Origin: Haloferacaceae archaeon PL-Br10_E2g29
GTDB lineage: Archaea; Halobacteriota; Halobacteria; Halobacteriales; Haloferacaceae
DNA: 16,246 bases
Reading direction: 5' to 3'
Assembly (NCBI GenBank): GCA_001563965.1
Contig: LKMS01000011.1
Coordinates: 1 to 16,246, forward strand
A program made the translations under genes and the position numbers. Position 1 is the stretch's first letter. Each line of letters opens with the position of its first letter. The notes beneath the pieces are model-generated. The model had not been told where the DNA came from, searched no databases, and saw nothing but the letters and a program-made list of their open reading frames with translations. Shown piece after piece: positions 1 to 6,716 of this stretch.

Positions 1-182
1 AACACGTCGACCGGGCAGTTTTCGAGACACGCGCCGTCGGCCACACAGATGTCGTAGTCGACCGCAACGTGGGTGCCGTGAATGCCGAGCGTTTCGGGCG
101 GATCAACGGGCCCCCAGACGGCGACACCGTTTTCGTCGCCGGCCCGCTCGCGGTTCGCATCGAAGTTCGGATCGATCGCCAT
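1..182 (-). CDS. 7Fe-type (3Fe-4S/4Fe-4S) ferredoxin, N-terminal part, cut by window edge
   Basis: The first 60 codons of a ferredoxin are visible, reading leftward from ATG at 182-180; the rest lies outside the window. The N-terminal extension with GIHGTH (residues 33-38) is the kind seen in archaeal zinc-containing/7Fe ferredoxins. The first cluster motif has the spacing C46-x5-C52-x3-C56-P. In this family the missing second Cys (here replaced in the stretch CVADGAC) leaves a [3Fe-4S] cluster I, and a [4Fe-4S] cluster II follows further on, not visible here. Such ferredoxins are small cytoplasmic electron carriers, for example for 2-oxoacid oxidoreductases in Sulfolobus. The start is well placed, about 25 bases after a TTAA-containing element. 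The family call is firm; the partner enzyme is unknown. Confidence 0.88.
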   Translation of the reverse strand, partial: MAIDPNFDANRERAGDENGVAVWGPVDPPETLGIHGTHVAVDYDICVADGACLENCPVDV

Positions 183-205
183 ACCCACTCTGTGCTCTGT
201 CGGTT

Positions 206-213
206 GGTTAACC
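206..213 (-). promoter_or_regulatory. TATA-like element in a GGTTAACC palindrome upstream of the ferredoxin gene
   Basis: The perfect 8-bp palindrome GGTTAACC is centred about 27 bases upstream of the ferredoxin ATG (182), the spacing expected of an archaeal TATA box on a leaderless transcript. The palindrome could also be an operator, but nothing further supports that. Confidence 0.4.
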
Positions 214-304
214 CATCGTCTCACAGCCGCTGACGACACCGATTTTGCTAGCTCGGTGTGTTGCCGCCGCGAGTTGCCAGTCTCGATGCGGAAAACAGCG
301 CCCC

Positions 305-1018
305 CTACGTCGTTGCAACCTGCGCCCGCGATTCGACCATCTCACGGACGTATTCGGTGAAGTTGTCGAACAGCTGTTTGGCCTCGCAGGCGGCCGCAAA
401 CCGCTCGGGGGTGATTTCGGCGAGCACCTCGTCTACGCGCTCGTCGCCGAGGATTTCGCGTTTCTCCTCGGCGATGTCGCGTGCGGTTTTGGTGTCGTAC
501 TCGGGATGGAACTGCACGCCCCACGCGTTTCCCGTCCGAAAAGCGTGGATGCCGTACTCGTTTTGTGCCAACAGCGTTGCGCCCGGCGGGAGCTGAACCA
601 CGGTGTCGCCGTGGCTCGTAAACACGGTGAACTCGTCGTCAATGCCCGAAAACAGCGGGTCGTCGCCGACGCGGTCGACCGTGGTGTAGCCGAGTTCGAA
701 CTCGTCCATGTCGGCGACCCGGCCACCCAACGCCTCGGCGACCGCCTGATGGCCGTAACAGACGCCAAGAATGGCGAGTCCGTCGTCAGCCGCCTGCGCG
801 ACGTAGTCGAGCAGCGGCTCGATCCAGTCTTCGTCCCAGTAAACCGAGGCGCGCGAGCCGGTGACGACAACCGCGTCGAAGCCGTCGGTCGAGTCGGGCA
901 GCTGACCGCTGGTTACGTCGTACTCGACGAGATCCGCGTCGAGTTCGCGTCTGAAGTTTCTGGTCGTATTCTCGCTGCCGTGGGCCGCCTGCAGAAGGGC
1001 AAATCGGAGCCGTGTCAT
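305..1018 (-). CDS. class I glutamine amidotransferase, GMP-synthase-subunit-A-like
   Basis: A 237-residue single-domain class I (Triad) glutamine amidotransferase. The nucleophile elbow GVCYGHQ carries C87, and FHPEYD supplies H171 and E173, so the Cys-His-Glu triad that releases ammonia from glutamine is intact. The fold starts with VVVTGS (50-55) and a typical aspartate-rich acidic surface. It resembles the amidotransferase subunit of GMP synthase, but no synthetase partner lies nearby. The length, about 40 residues above a minimal GuaA glutaminase subunit, and the C-terminal helical tail fit the free-standing GMP-synthase-like paralogues common in haloarchaea, whose acceptor substrate is generally unknown. 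A TATA-like element 20-28 bases upstream supports the ATG at 1018. The family call is strong; the substrate is not established. Confidence 0.88.
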   Translation of the reverse strand: MTRLRFALLQAAHGSENTTRNFRRELDADLVEYDVTSGQLPDSTDGFDAVVVTGSRASVYWDEDWIEPLLDYVAQAADDGLAILGVCYGHQAVAEALGGRVADMDEFELGYTTVDRVGDDPLFSGIDDEFTVFTSHGDTVVQLPPGATLLAQNEYGIHAFRTGNAWGVQFHPEYDTKTARDIAEEKREILGDERVDEVLAEITPERFAAACEAKQLFDNFTEYVREMVESRAQVATT

Positions 1019-1036
1019 TGGCAGTTCTCGGCGGGC

Positions 1037-1046
1037 AAAATAAAAG
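1037..1046 (-). promoter_or_regulatory. TATA-like element for the amidotransferase gene
   Basis: On the minus strand this reads CTTTTATTTT, an A/T island in G/C-rich surroundings centred about 24 bases before the ATG at 1018. It fits an archaeal promoter with a near-leaderless transcript. Confidence 0.5.
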
Positions 1047-1281
1047 TGGTTTGCGCCGGCACCCGCATCTTGCCGGTCTCTGCGAGGTCAGTCTCGACGG
1101 CGAGGTGGAACCCGAAACGTCAGGAACACCGTGTTTGGCACACGAAACAAGTCGACTCGTCGCCTGTGGTTGGGGCTGAAGCAGCGAGCCGACGAACCGC
1201 ACAGGCGATGCCGAAAAATGGTGTCTGGTCGGAATGGCGGCAACATCTGCTGACACCCGAGACACAGCACTTCGACCAACA

Positions 1282-1320
1282 CGGTTCAACAACTGCCACT
1301 ACCAACGTGCCATTGAACCG
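1282..1320. repeat. 8-bp perfect inverted repeat upstream of the J-domain/ferredoxin gene
   Basis: CGGTTCAA at 1282-1289 is the exact reverse complement of TTGAACCG at 1313-1320. The half-site centres are 31 bp apart, close to three helical turns. It ends about 24 bases before the TATA-like element of the downstream gene, so it could be a dimeric or looping regulator site. An 8-bp repeat can arise by chance. Confidence 0.3.
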
Positions 1321-1342
1321 ACCGCAGGGCGCAAGAACGAAT

Positions 1343-1350
1343 CCTTAATT
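1343..1350 (+). promoter_or_regulatory. TATA-like element for the J-domain/ferredoxin gene
   Basis: CTTAATTC is centred about 31 bases before the ATG at 1378 and is the most A/T-rich stretch just upstream. It supports this ATG rather than any upstream in-frame start. Confidence 0.45.
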
Positions 1351-1377
1351 CGGCTCTACCGCATACATCACTCCATC

Positions 1378-2028
1378 ATGGATTCCCCGTTTGCGGTGCT
1401 CGGGGTCGACGCCGACGCCGACCAAACGGCAATCAGGCGCGCGTACCGACAGCGAGCAAAGGAAACCCATCCCGACCGCGGCGGCTCCGACGACGAGTTC
1501 AAAGCCGTTCAAGCGGCCTACGACGCGATCATCTCGGGTGACACGCCCGACCGCGCGACCACGGATTTCGTCGAGAACATCAGCCGCACCGAACAACGCG
1601 AACCCGGCACCCACGTCACCTATCTCAACTACGAGGTGCTCGACGACCACGGCTGGTCGATCGATGACGACGACCTCTTCACCAAGGCCGCAGCCGCCGG
1701 CCTCAACGAGACCGACTACGGCCGACTCACCGTCGACCCAAACGAGACGCTCCTCGAAGGGGCCGAACGCTCGGGTCACGCGTGGCCCTACGCCTGCCGT
1801 GGCGGCGCGTGTGCAAACTGCGCCGTTGCGGTCTGTGAGGGCGAACTCTCCCAACTGGTCGATCACATTCTCTCGGACGACCTCACCGCTGAAGGCATTC
1901 GCCTTTCGTGTAACGGCACGCCCCAAAGCGACGAAATGCGGGTCGTCTTCAACCTGAAAAACCGGCCGGATCTCGCGGATCTCAAACTCCCGGGCGATCG
2001 GTTTTCGAACGCCTACGCGGGCGATTAA
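1378..2028 (+). CDS. J-domain protein fused to a plant-type [2Fe-2S] ferredoxin
   Basis: A 216-residue fusion. Residues 1-54 form a compact J-domain: helix I at SPFAVLGV, helix II rich in Arg/Lys (20-29), the HPD signature at 31-33 that stimulates Hsp70 ATPase, and helix III to about residue 52. A linker of about 25 residues leads to a haloarchaeal-type [2Fe-2S] ferredoxin domain (about 78-205), with the acidic insert those ferredoxins carry near the N-terminus and ligands C140, C145, C148 (CRGGACANC) and C178 (LSCNG). All four ligands and HPD are intact, so both halves should work. Known biology: J-proteins hand clients to DnaK, and HscB does so in Fe-S cluster transfer. My inference is chaperone recruitment to the ferredoxin or its partner. 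The gene converges on alaS with 31 bp between the stops. I chose ATG 1378 because the J-domain begins there. Confidence 0.9.
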   Translation: MDSPFAVLGVDADADQTAIRRAYRQRAKETHPDRGGSDDEFKAVQAAYDAIISGDTPDRATTDFVENISRTEQREPGTHVTYLNYEVLDDHGWSIDDDDLFTKAAAAGLNETDYGRLTVDPNETLLEGAERSGHAWPYACRGGACANCAVAVCEGELSQLVDHILSDDLTAEGIRLSCNGTPQSDEMRVVFNLKNRPDLADLKLPGDRFSNAYAGD

Positions 2029-2059
2029 CCGGACGCGACGCCACGGACGGAACCGTCGC

Positions 2060-4828
2060 TTACGCGTTCAACACGCCACGAAGAACGTCGGGAGCCGCCG
2101 CCAGCGCGTCATCGAGCGCGTCGACATCGGGGCCGCCGCCCTGGGCGAAGTCGGCCGGGCCGCCACCGCCGCCGCCGACCCGTGCCGCGAGATCGCCAAC
2201 GACTTCGCCCGCGTTGACGCCGGCACCGTCGGGAACGCCGACGACGAACATCGCACTGCCGCCCGCCCCGCTGGCGAGGACGGCGATGTTCCCGTCGTCG
2301 ACCAGCGCGTTGGCGGTTGCGCGCAGTTCGTCGACATCGCCGTCGAGTCGCTGAATCACCGCAGGCTGGCCGTCGATGTCGACGGTGTCGCTTTCGGCGG
2401 TCGCACGCGCTTCGGCGAGTTCGCTCGTGAGCCGGTCGATCTCCTTGCCGCGTTCTTTCCACTCGGTGAAGAATCGCTCGGCAGTTTCGGCCACGTTGGG
2501 TGGGTCGACATCGAGCGTGTCGGCCGCCTCGTACAGTGCGTCTTCGGTGCGCTGGGTCGCCTCGATGGCCGCCTCGCCGGCCGCAAAGACAAGTCGTTCG
2601 ACGCCGTCTTGGACGGGTTCGGTCTTCAGCAGTTTGATCGCGCCGACGCTCCCGCTGCGCCCGACGTGGGTGCCCCCACACGCTTGGACATCGTCGGCGA
2701 TGTGAATCAGTCGGATGTTGGTTCCCGGCGGAATCCCGCCCTGATACAGGTCGAAGCCGTGTTCCTTTTCGGCGTCGTTGCGGTGGGGCCACTCCTGTTT
2801 GACCGGCACGTTCTCTCTGACGAGTTTGTTGGCAACCCGCTCGATCTGTTTGGCCTGCTCGCGCGAAATCCGCTCGTAGTGGCGAATGTCGAGCCGTGAG
2901 GAGTCGATTCCTTTCTGTGCGCCGGCCTGCCGGATGTGGTCGCCGAGCACCTGTCGGGCCGCGTAGCCGATGATGTGCGTTGCGGTGTGGTGGGCCATGA
3001 GTCGGCTCCGGCGCTCGGCATCGAGTTGGCCGCGGACGAACTCGCCCTTGCCGGGGTCGCGGTCGGTTCGGTGGACGATCACCTCGCCGACGAGTTGGAC
3101 ATCGCTGACCTCGGCAGTCGCCTCGTCGCTCGTGAGTGTCCCGTGGTCGGCCGGCTGGCCACCGCCCTCCGGGTAGAACATGGTCTGGTCGAGGACGACG
3201 TCGTACTCGTTGCCGACCTCGAACACGTCGAGGACGACCGCTTCGAACTCCGTGCGGTCTTGGTTGTCGTAGTAGAGCTTCTCGGTTTCGGGCAGCGTCT
3301 CCAAGCGGTCGTCCGATCTGTCATCGTCGCCCTCGCCGTCGGTCTCGTCGTGGCGGGCGGCCACCAGCGAGTAGAAATCGTCGGGGATCTCAACGATCGC
3401 GTCGCGTTCGGCTGCAATGTCGGCGACCATGTCGGGCTGAATGCCGTGTGAGTCGTACAGTTCGATCAGCTGGTCGACCGGAATCGACTCTTCGGTGCCC
3501 GCATACTCGTCGGCAAGCTGTTCGACCTTGCGCGAGCCGCGTTCGAGCGTGTTGCGGTACTTTTCCTCCTCGGTGCGGACGATTTCACGAATCGTATCTC
3601 GGTTGTCATAGCCCAGCCGTTCGGCCTGCATATCGACCAACTCGTCGAGCGGTGCGTCGACGCCGACGGTGTCGACGAGGCGTTTGGTGCGACGCAGCAC
3701 CATCCGCGCCAGGTAGCCGGTCGAAACGTTCGAGGGCACGATTTCGTCGCCGAACATGTACGCCAGCGCCCGGCAGTGATCGGCGATCGCGTAGATGTCT
3801 TCGAGCGGCTCCATGAGCGCGGCCAACTCGTCGGCATCGACATCGAGCCGGTCGGCGATTTCAGCGCGCGCGCTGGCCATGTCTTCGGCCTCGTCGATAT
3901 CCATGTGGCCCGCAAGCGTCGCGACCCGTCGGATGAGTTCCTCCTCTTTGTCGGTGTGGTCGATGTTCGCGTGGTCTTTGAGAAATGCAATCATCTCGGG
4001 GTAGACCGCTTCGTAGACGGTCGGTGTGCCTTGGCTCATCCACGTCCACCGTTCGAGCCCGTAGCCGGTGTCGACGATGTAGGTGTCCATGAACGAGTAG
4101 GTGTTGCCGTCCTTCATTTCGTACTCGCCGTCGGGGTCTTGCTCCATGCACATGAAAACGAGCGTGGCGAGTTCCGCGCCCTTGTAGATGACCTCGATGG
4201 CGGGGCCCGCGTTGCCGCCGCCGACCCACGGATCTTCGATGTAGGTGATCTCGTTGAGATCGGCTCCCAACGATTCGAACAGGCCGTCACAGAACTCGAC
4301 GGTTTCGTCCTTCCAGTACACCTCGCCCTCGTAGGCGTACTCCCTCTCGGCGTCCTCGCGGACGTTGAACGCGTGGTGCGCCATCATCTCGAACGCCATC
4401 GTGTGTCGGCCCGTCTTGCCGACGTTGTCGATGTCCTGCATTCGGATGCAGGGCTGGCTGATACACAGTGGGTTTGCCGGCGGCGGTGTCTGGCCGCTCG
4501 TGACCAACGGCTGGAAGTCGTAAATCGACGCTTGGGTCAACAGTACGTCGTCACGCCAGCGGTTTGCGGCGACCGGATAGGGGTCGATGCGTTCGTGGCC
4601 GTGGGATTCGAAGTACGAGAGAAACGCTTCGCGCATCTCCGTCAGGGTGTGTTCCTCGTCAAAACTCTGGGTGCCAATGAATCGGTACTCCTCACACGGT
4701 GGCTCGCCGCAAAGCTCGCGGTCGTGGTCGCGCGTCCAAAAGAACGCCCCGCAGGAGGGACATTCGCGCCGAACGAAATCTTCCGCCGCAAAATACGCAA
4801 GGCGGTACTCCTGTGCTAGCTCACTCAT
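2060..4828 (-). CDS. alaS: alanyl-tRNA synthetase
   Basis: A 922-residue AlaRS of the archaeal type, which charges tRNA-Ala with alanine. The N-terminus has an archaeal extension with a likely zinc site, C23, C26, C40 and C45. The class II catalytic core (about 60-300) includes the motif 2 region CIRMQD (127-132) with FEMM further on, and motif 3 GYGLERW (255-261). A tRNA-recognition helical region follows to about 500, with an acidic loop near 496-510. The editing domain that clears Ser- and Gly-tRNA-Ala has HHTATH (H614, H618) and CGGTH (C717, H721). The C-terminal C-Ala/DHHA1 domain carries a glycine-rich stretch (885-890). The reading frame runs open upstream to 5026, but the extra residues are not AlaRS-like and would overlap the divergent gene; ATG 4828 gives the expected start MSELAQEY. 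Full length, no sign of damage. Confidence 0.97.
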   Translation of the reverse strand: MSELAQEYRLAYFAAEDFVRRECPSCGAFFWTRDHDRELCGEPPCEEYRFIGTQSFDEEHTLTEMREAFLSYFESHGHERIDPYPVAANRWRDDVLLTQASIYDFQPLVTSGQTPPPANPLCISQPCIRMQDIDNVGKTGRHTMAFEMMAHHAFNVREDAEREYAYEGEVYWKDETVEFCDGLFESLGADLNEITYIEDPWVGGGNAGPAIEVIYKGAELATLVFMCMEQDPDGEYEMKDGNTYSFMDTYIVDTGYGLERWTWMSQGTPTVYEAVYPEMIAFLKDHANIDHTDKEEELIRRVATLAGHMDIDEAEDMASARAEIADRLDVDADELAALMEPLEDIYAIADHCRALAYMFGDEIVPSNVSTGYLARMVLRRTKRLVDTVGVDAPLDELVDMQAERLGYDNRDTIREIVRTEEEKYRNTLERGSRKVEQLADEYAGTEESIPVDQLIELYDSHGIQPDMVADIAAERDAIVEIPDDFYSLVAARHDETDGEGDDDRSDDRLETLPETEKLYYDNQDRTEFEAVVLDVFEVGNEYDVVLDQTMFYPEGGGQPADHGTLTSDEATAEVSDVQLVGEVIVHRTDRDPGKGEFVRGQLDAERRSRLMAHHTATHIIGYAARQVLGDHIRQAGAQKGIDSSRLDIRHYERISREQAKQIERVANKLVRENVPVKQEWPHRNDAEKEHGFDLYQGGIPPGTNIRLIHIADDVQACGGTHVGRSGSVGAIKLLKTEPVQDGVERLVFAAGEAAIEATQRTEDALYEAADTLDVDPPNVAETAERFFTEWKERGKEIDRLTSELAEARATAESDTVDIDGQPAVIQRLDGDVDELRATANALVDDGNIAVLASGAGGSAMFVVGVPDGAGVNAGEVVGDLAARVGGGGGGPADFAQGGGPDVDALDDALAAAPDVLRGVLNA

Positions 4829-4852
4829 TACGCTGTGTTGGCCTACGCCTCG

Positions 4853-4859
4853 CAAAAAG
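4853..4859 (-). promoter_or_regulatory. TATA-like element for alaS
   Basis: The run of five A bases at 4854-4858 reads GCTTTTTGC on the minus strand, about 28 bases before the alaS ATG at 4828. The same CTTTTTG pattern precedes the secreted-protein gene at 8011-8019. It supports the chosen start. Confidence 0.4.
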
Positions 4860-4946
4860 CGTTCCGACGGCGCGCTGTGGCGGGCCACACACACGACCTC
4901 TCTCGCTGAGCAGAGACGTTTTGTCCGCCGCGACACGACGCAGTGT

Positions 4947-6032
4947 ATGGATCCACGAATTCGCGAACACGCCCAAACGATCGTCGACCACTCGGTCGAG
5001 CTGCAGGCCGGCGACGACGTCGTCATTCAGCTCCCACCGGAGGCCGAGGATCTGGCCGTCGCGCTGTACGAACTGTGTGGTGAACGCGAGGCCTCCCCAA
5101 CGTGGCTCGCTGGCTCCGATCGGGCCGCACGGGGATTTCTGTTGGCCGCCGGCGAGTCGTACGAAACGCCCGAAAACCGGCTGGCGTTCTACGAGGAAAC
5201 GGATGTCTTCATCCTCGCTCGCGGCGGCCCGAGCGTCACCGAACAGAGCGACGTGCCGCCCGCGAACACGGCGGCCTACAAGCGCGCAACCCGCCCACTC
5301 CAGGAAGAACGGCTCTCGAAACGCTGGTGTCTCACGCAGGTGCCAACGACCGGACACGCCCAACTGGCCGAAATGAGCACCGAGGCCTACGAGAACTTCG
5401 TCTACGACGCCATCAGTCTCGACTGGGAAGCCCAACGCAAGTTCCAAGAAACCATGGTCACGTTGCTCGACGGGGCCGACGAGGTACGCATTGTTGCGGG
5501 CGACGAGACCGACCTGACGCTGTCGGTCGCGGGCAACACCACGCTCAACGACTACGGCGAAAAGAATCTCCCCGGCGGCGAGGTGTTCACCGCGCCCGTC
5601 GTCGACAGCGTCGAGGGCGAGGTTGTGTTCGACATTCCGCTCATGCGACAGGGCCGAAAAATCGAGGACGTCTGGCTCTCGTTTGCGGGGGGCGAAGTGG
5701 TTGACCACCGCGCCGGCCGAAACGAGTCGTTGCTCACCGAGATTCTCAACACCGATGACGGCGCGCGACGGCTCGGCGAACTCGGCATCGGGATGAACCG
5801 TGCCATCGACCAGTTCACCGCGAACATGTTGTTCGACGAAAAAATGGGTGACACCGTCCATCTGGCTGTCGGGGCGGCGTATCCCGAAACCGTCGGCGAC
5901 GACAACACCCAAAACGAGTCGGCCGAACACGTCGACATGATCATCGACATGAGCGAAAACTCGCGGATCGAACTCGATGGCGACGTGGTTCAACGCGATG
6001 GAACGTTTGTGTTCGAAAACGGGTTCGCATAA
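4947..6032 (+). CDS. aminopeptidase, peptidase family M29 (AmpS/PepS-like)
   Basis: A 361-residue M29 metallo-aminopeptidase, which removes N-terminal residues from peptides in the cytoplasm with a pair of divalent metal ions. The residues that line the metal site in this family can all be placed: E212 in LPGGEVFTAP, E278 in LGELGIGMN, H305 and Y312 in GDTVHLAVGAAYPE, and H328 and D330 in HVDMIIDM. The N-terminal domain (1-200) is the usual alpha/beta half. The protein is slightly shorter than bacterial members, which are around 400 residues, as in other archaeal versions. It is transcribed away from alaS over a 118-bp spacer; an A/T-containing patch around 4917-4923 may be its TATA element. 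ATG 4947 is preferred to the far-upstream in-frame start, which would run through alaS. There is no signal peptide. Confidence 0.93.
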   Translation: MDPRIREHAQTIVDHSVELQAGDDVVIQLPPEAEDLAVALYELCGEREASPTWLAGSDRAARGFLLAAGESYETPENRLAFYEETDVFILARGGPSVTEQSDVPPANTAAYKRATRPLQEERLSKRWCLTQVPTTGHAQLAEMSTEAYENFVYDAISLDWEAQRKFQETMVTLLDGADEVRIVAGDETDLTLSVAGNTTLNDYGEKNLPGGEVFTAPVVDSVEGEVVFDIPLMRQGRKIEDVWLSFAGGEVVDHRAGRNESLLTEILNTDDGARRLGELGIGMNRAIDQFTANMLFDEKMGDTVHLAVGAAYPETVGDDNTQNESAEHVDMIIDMSENSRIELDGDVVQRDGTFVFENGFA

Positions 6033-6094
6033 TTCCACGCCCAATGGCTTTCGCACTCGGCTAGAGCGAGGACCTCCGAGAACGGTGGTCTCCG

Positions 6095-6619
6095 TTACTT
6101 GGCCGTCGTCTCGACAGTCAGAAGCAGGGTATTTTCATCGTAGAGCCGAACCGACACCGTTGCTCCCGGTTCGATTGTCGGCGCGTTGGTTCCAGCGAGT
6201 GAAAACGAGGACGACTGGCCGATTTCCCATGGGCCGCTGGCCGCACTATTGAACGCACCGCTCGGTCCCGGCTGAAACCCTGCTGCCGAAAAGAATGGAA
6301 CCGGTGGCTGGCTTATGAGTGGGTCGCCATCGACCTCGACAACGAGTCTCAGTGTCTCCATATCAATGGGATCGCCATGGGTTGGCGTCAGGGTGACTGT
6401 TTGGCCCTCGACCGAGAGATCCATTCCACCGGTGCCGCCGACAATCGACCCGGTGGTCGCTTCGGCCTCCGCAATCGTGTCGCTCACGCCCACAACCACT
6501 ACGCCGGCCGCCGCCGACAGCGCAACGGTCAGCCCCACGACGGTGAGAATGCCGACCAGCGGCGTCACTGCTCGCGCAGTCGTAGTTTCAGACCGTCCCC
6601 ACCGACTTCCTCCGTCCAT
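6095..6619 (-). CDS. archaeal type IV pilin-like protein
   Basis: A 174-residue protein with a class III (pilin-type) signal. A short hydrophilic N-terminus ends at R16, followed by AVTPLVGILTVV and a hydrophobic helix to about residue 45. The R-AVTP-(L/V)-(V/I)-G pattern is the haloarchaeal type IV pilin N-terminal domain; the prepilin peptidase PibD would be expected to cut after R16. The rest (65-174) is a beta-rich, acidic, Ser/Gly/Pro-containing surface domain ending in PGATVSVRLYDENTLLL, similar to the C-terminal strands of these pilins. No pilus ATPase or PilC gene is in the window, so it is an orphan or minor pilin, possibly assembled by machinery elsewhere. It has its own promoter, 97 bp downstream of the secreted-protein gene. 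The family call is good; a role in adhesion is inference. Confidence 0.83.
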   Translation of the reverse strand: MDGGSRWGRSETTTARAVTPLVGILTVVGLTVALSAAAGVVVVGVSDTIAEAEATTGSIVGGTGGMDLSVEGQTVTLTPTHGDPIDMETLRLVVEVDGDPLISQPPVPFFSAAGFQPGPSGAFNSAASGPWEIGQSSSFSLAGTNAPTIEPGATVSVRLYDENTLLLTVETTAK

Positions 6620-6641
6620 AGCTCCGGCTGGCCCCGTCTTC

Positions 6642-6651
6642 GGTTAAAAAC
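6642..6651 (-). promoter_or_regulatory. TATA-like element for the pilin gene
   Basis: On the minus strand this reads GTTTTTAACC, centred about 27 bases before the pilin ATG at 6619. It implies a separate, near-leaderless transcript and no strict dependence on the upstream gene. Confidence 0.5.
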
Positions 6652-6716
6652 TCTCGCCCTACGGGACGGCTACGGCTACGGTCAGTCGACAGTTTGGCCA
6701 TCCGTGAGTTCACTGA

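Larger units (their letters stand above)
1019..1377. other. intergenic region of 359 bp between divergent genes; no convincing gene
   Basis: This is the only stretch above 300 bases without a gene. It contains the two divergent promoters (1037-1046 on minus, 1343-1350 on plus) and an inverted repeat, CGGTTCAA (1282-1289) and TTGAACCG (1313-1320). The open frames inside it, including a 46-codon plus-strand frame at 1208-1348, match no family I know and lack the acidic composition of the neighbouring proteins. I see no tRNA or other structured RNA. Confidence 0.5.

Noticed and set aside
1088..1282. Possible small Cys-containing protein on the minus strand
   Set aside because: Cys spacing does not form a zinc-finger pattern, and the product is Arg-rich, unlike genuine haloarchaeal small zinc proteins.
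245..1348. Long plus-strand open frame over the amidotransferase gene and spacer
   Set aside because: It is antisense to a gene with an intact catalytic triad, and its protein is Arg/Val-rich with no known motif. Such frames are common opposite G/C-rich haloarchaeal genes.
1208..1348. Possible 46-residue plus-strand small protein in the spacer
   Set aside because: No TATA-like element at the usual distance, no recognisable motif, and it ends inside the promoter of the next gene.
3776..4819. 347-codon plus-strand open frame inside alaS
   Set aside because: Antisense to conserved AlaRS motifs and without recognisable domains.
4829..5026. N-terminal extension of alaS
   Set aside because: The extra 66 residues are not AlaRS-like, overlap the divergent aminopeptidase gene and lie upstream of the TATA-like element at 4853-4859.
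4821..6056. 411-codon minus-strand open frame opposite the M29 aminopeptidase
   Set aside because: The plus strand carries all metal-site residues of M29; the minus-strand protein is a mirror artefact of codon bias.
6666..6681. Short tandem GGCTAC repeat
   Set aside because: Only two units between the secreted-protein stop and the pilin promoter; too short to be meaningful.
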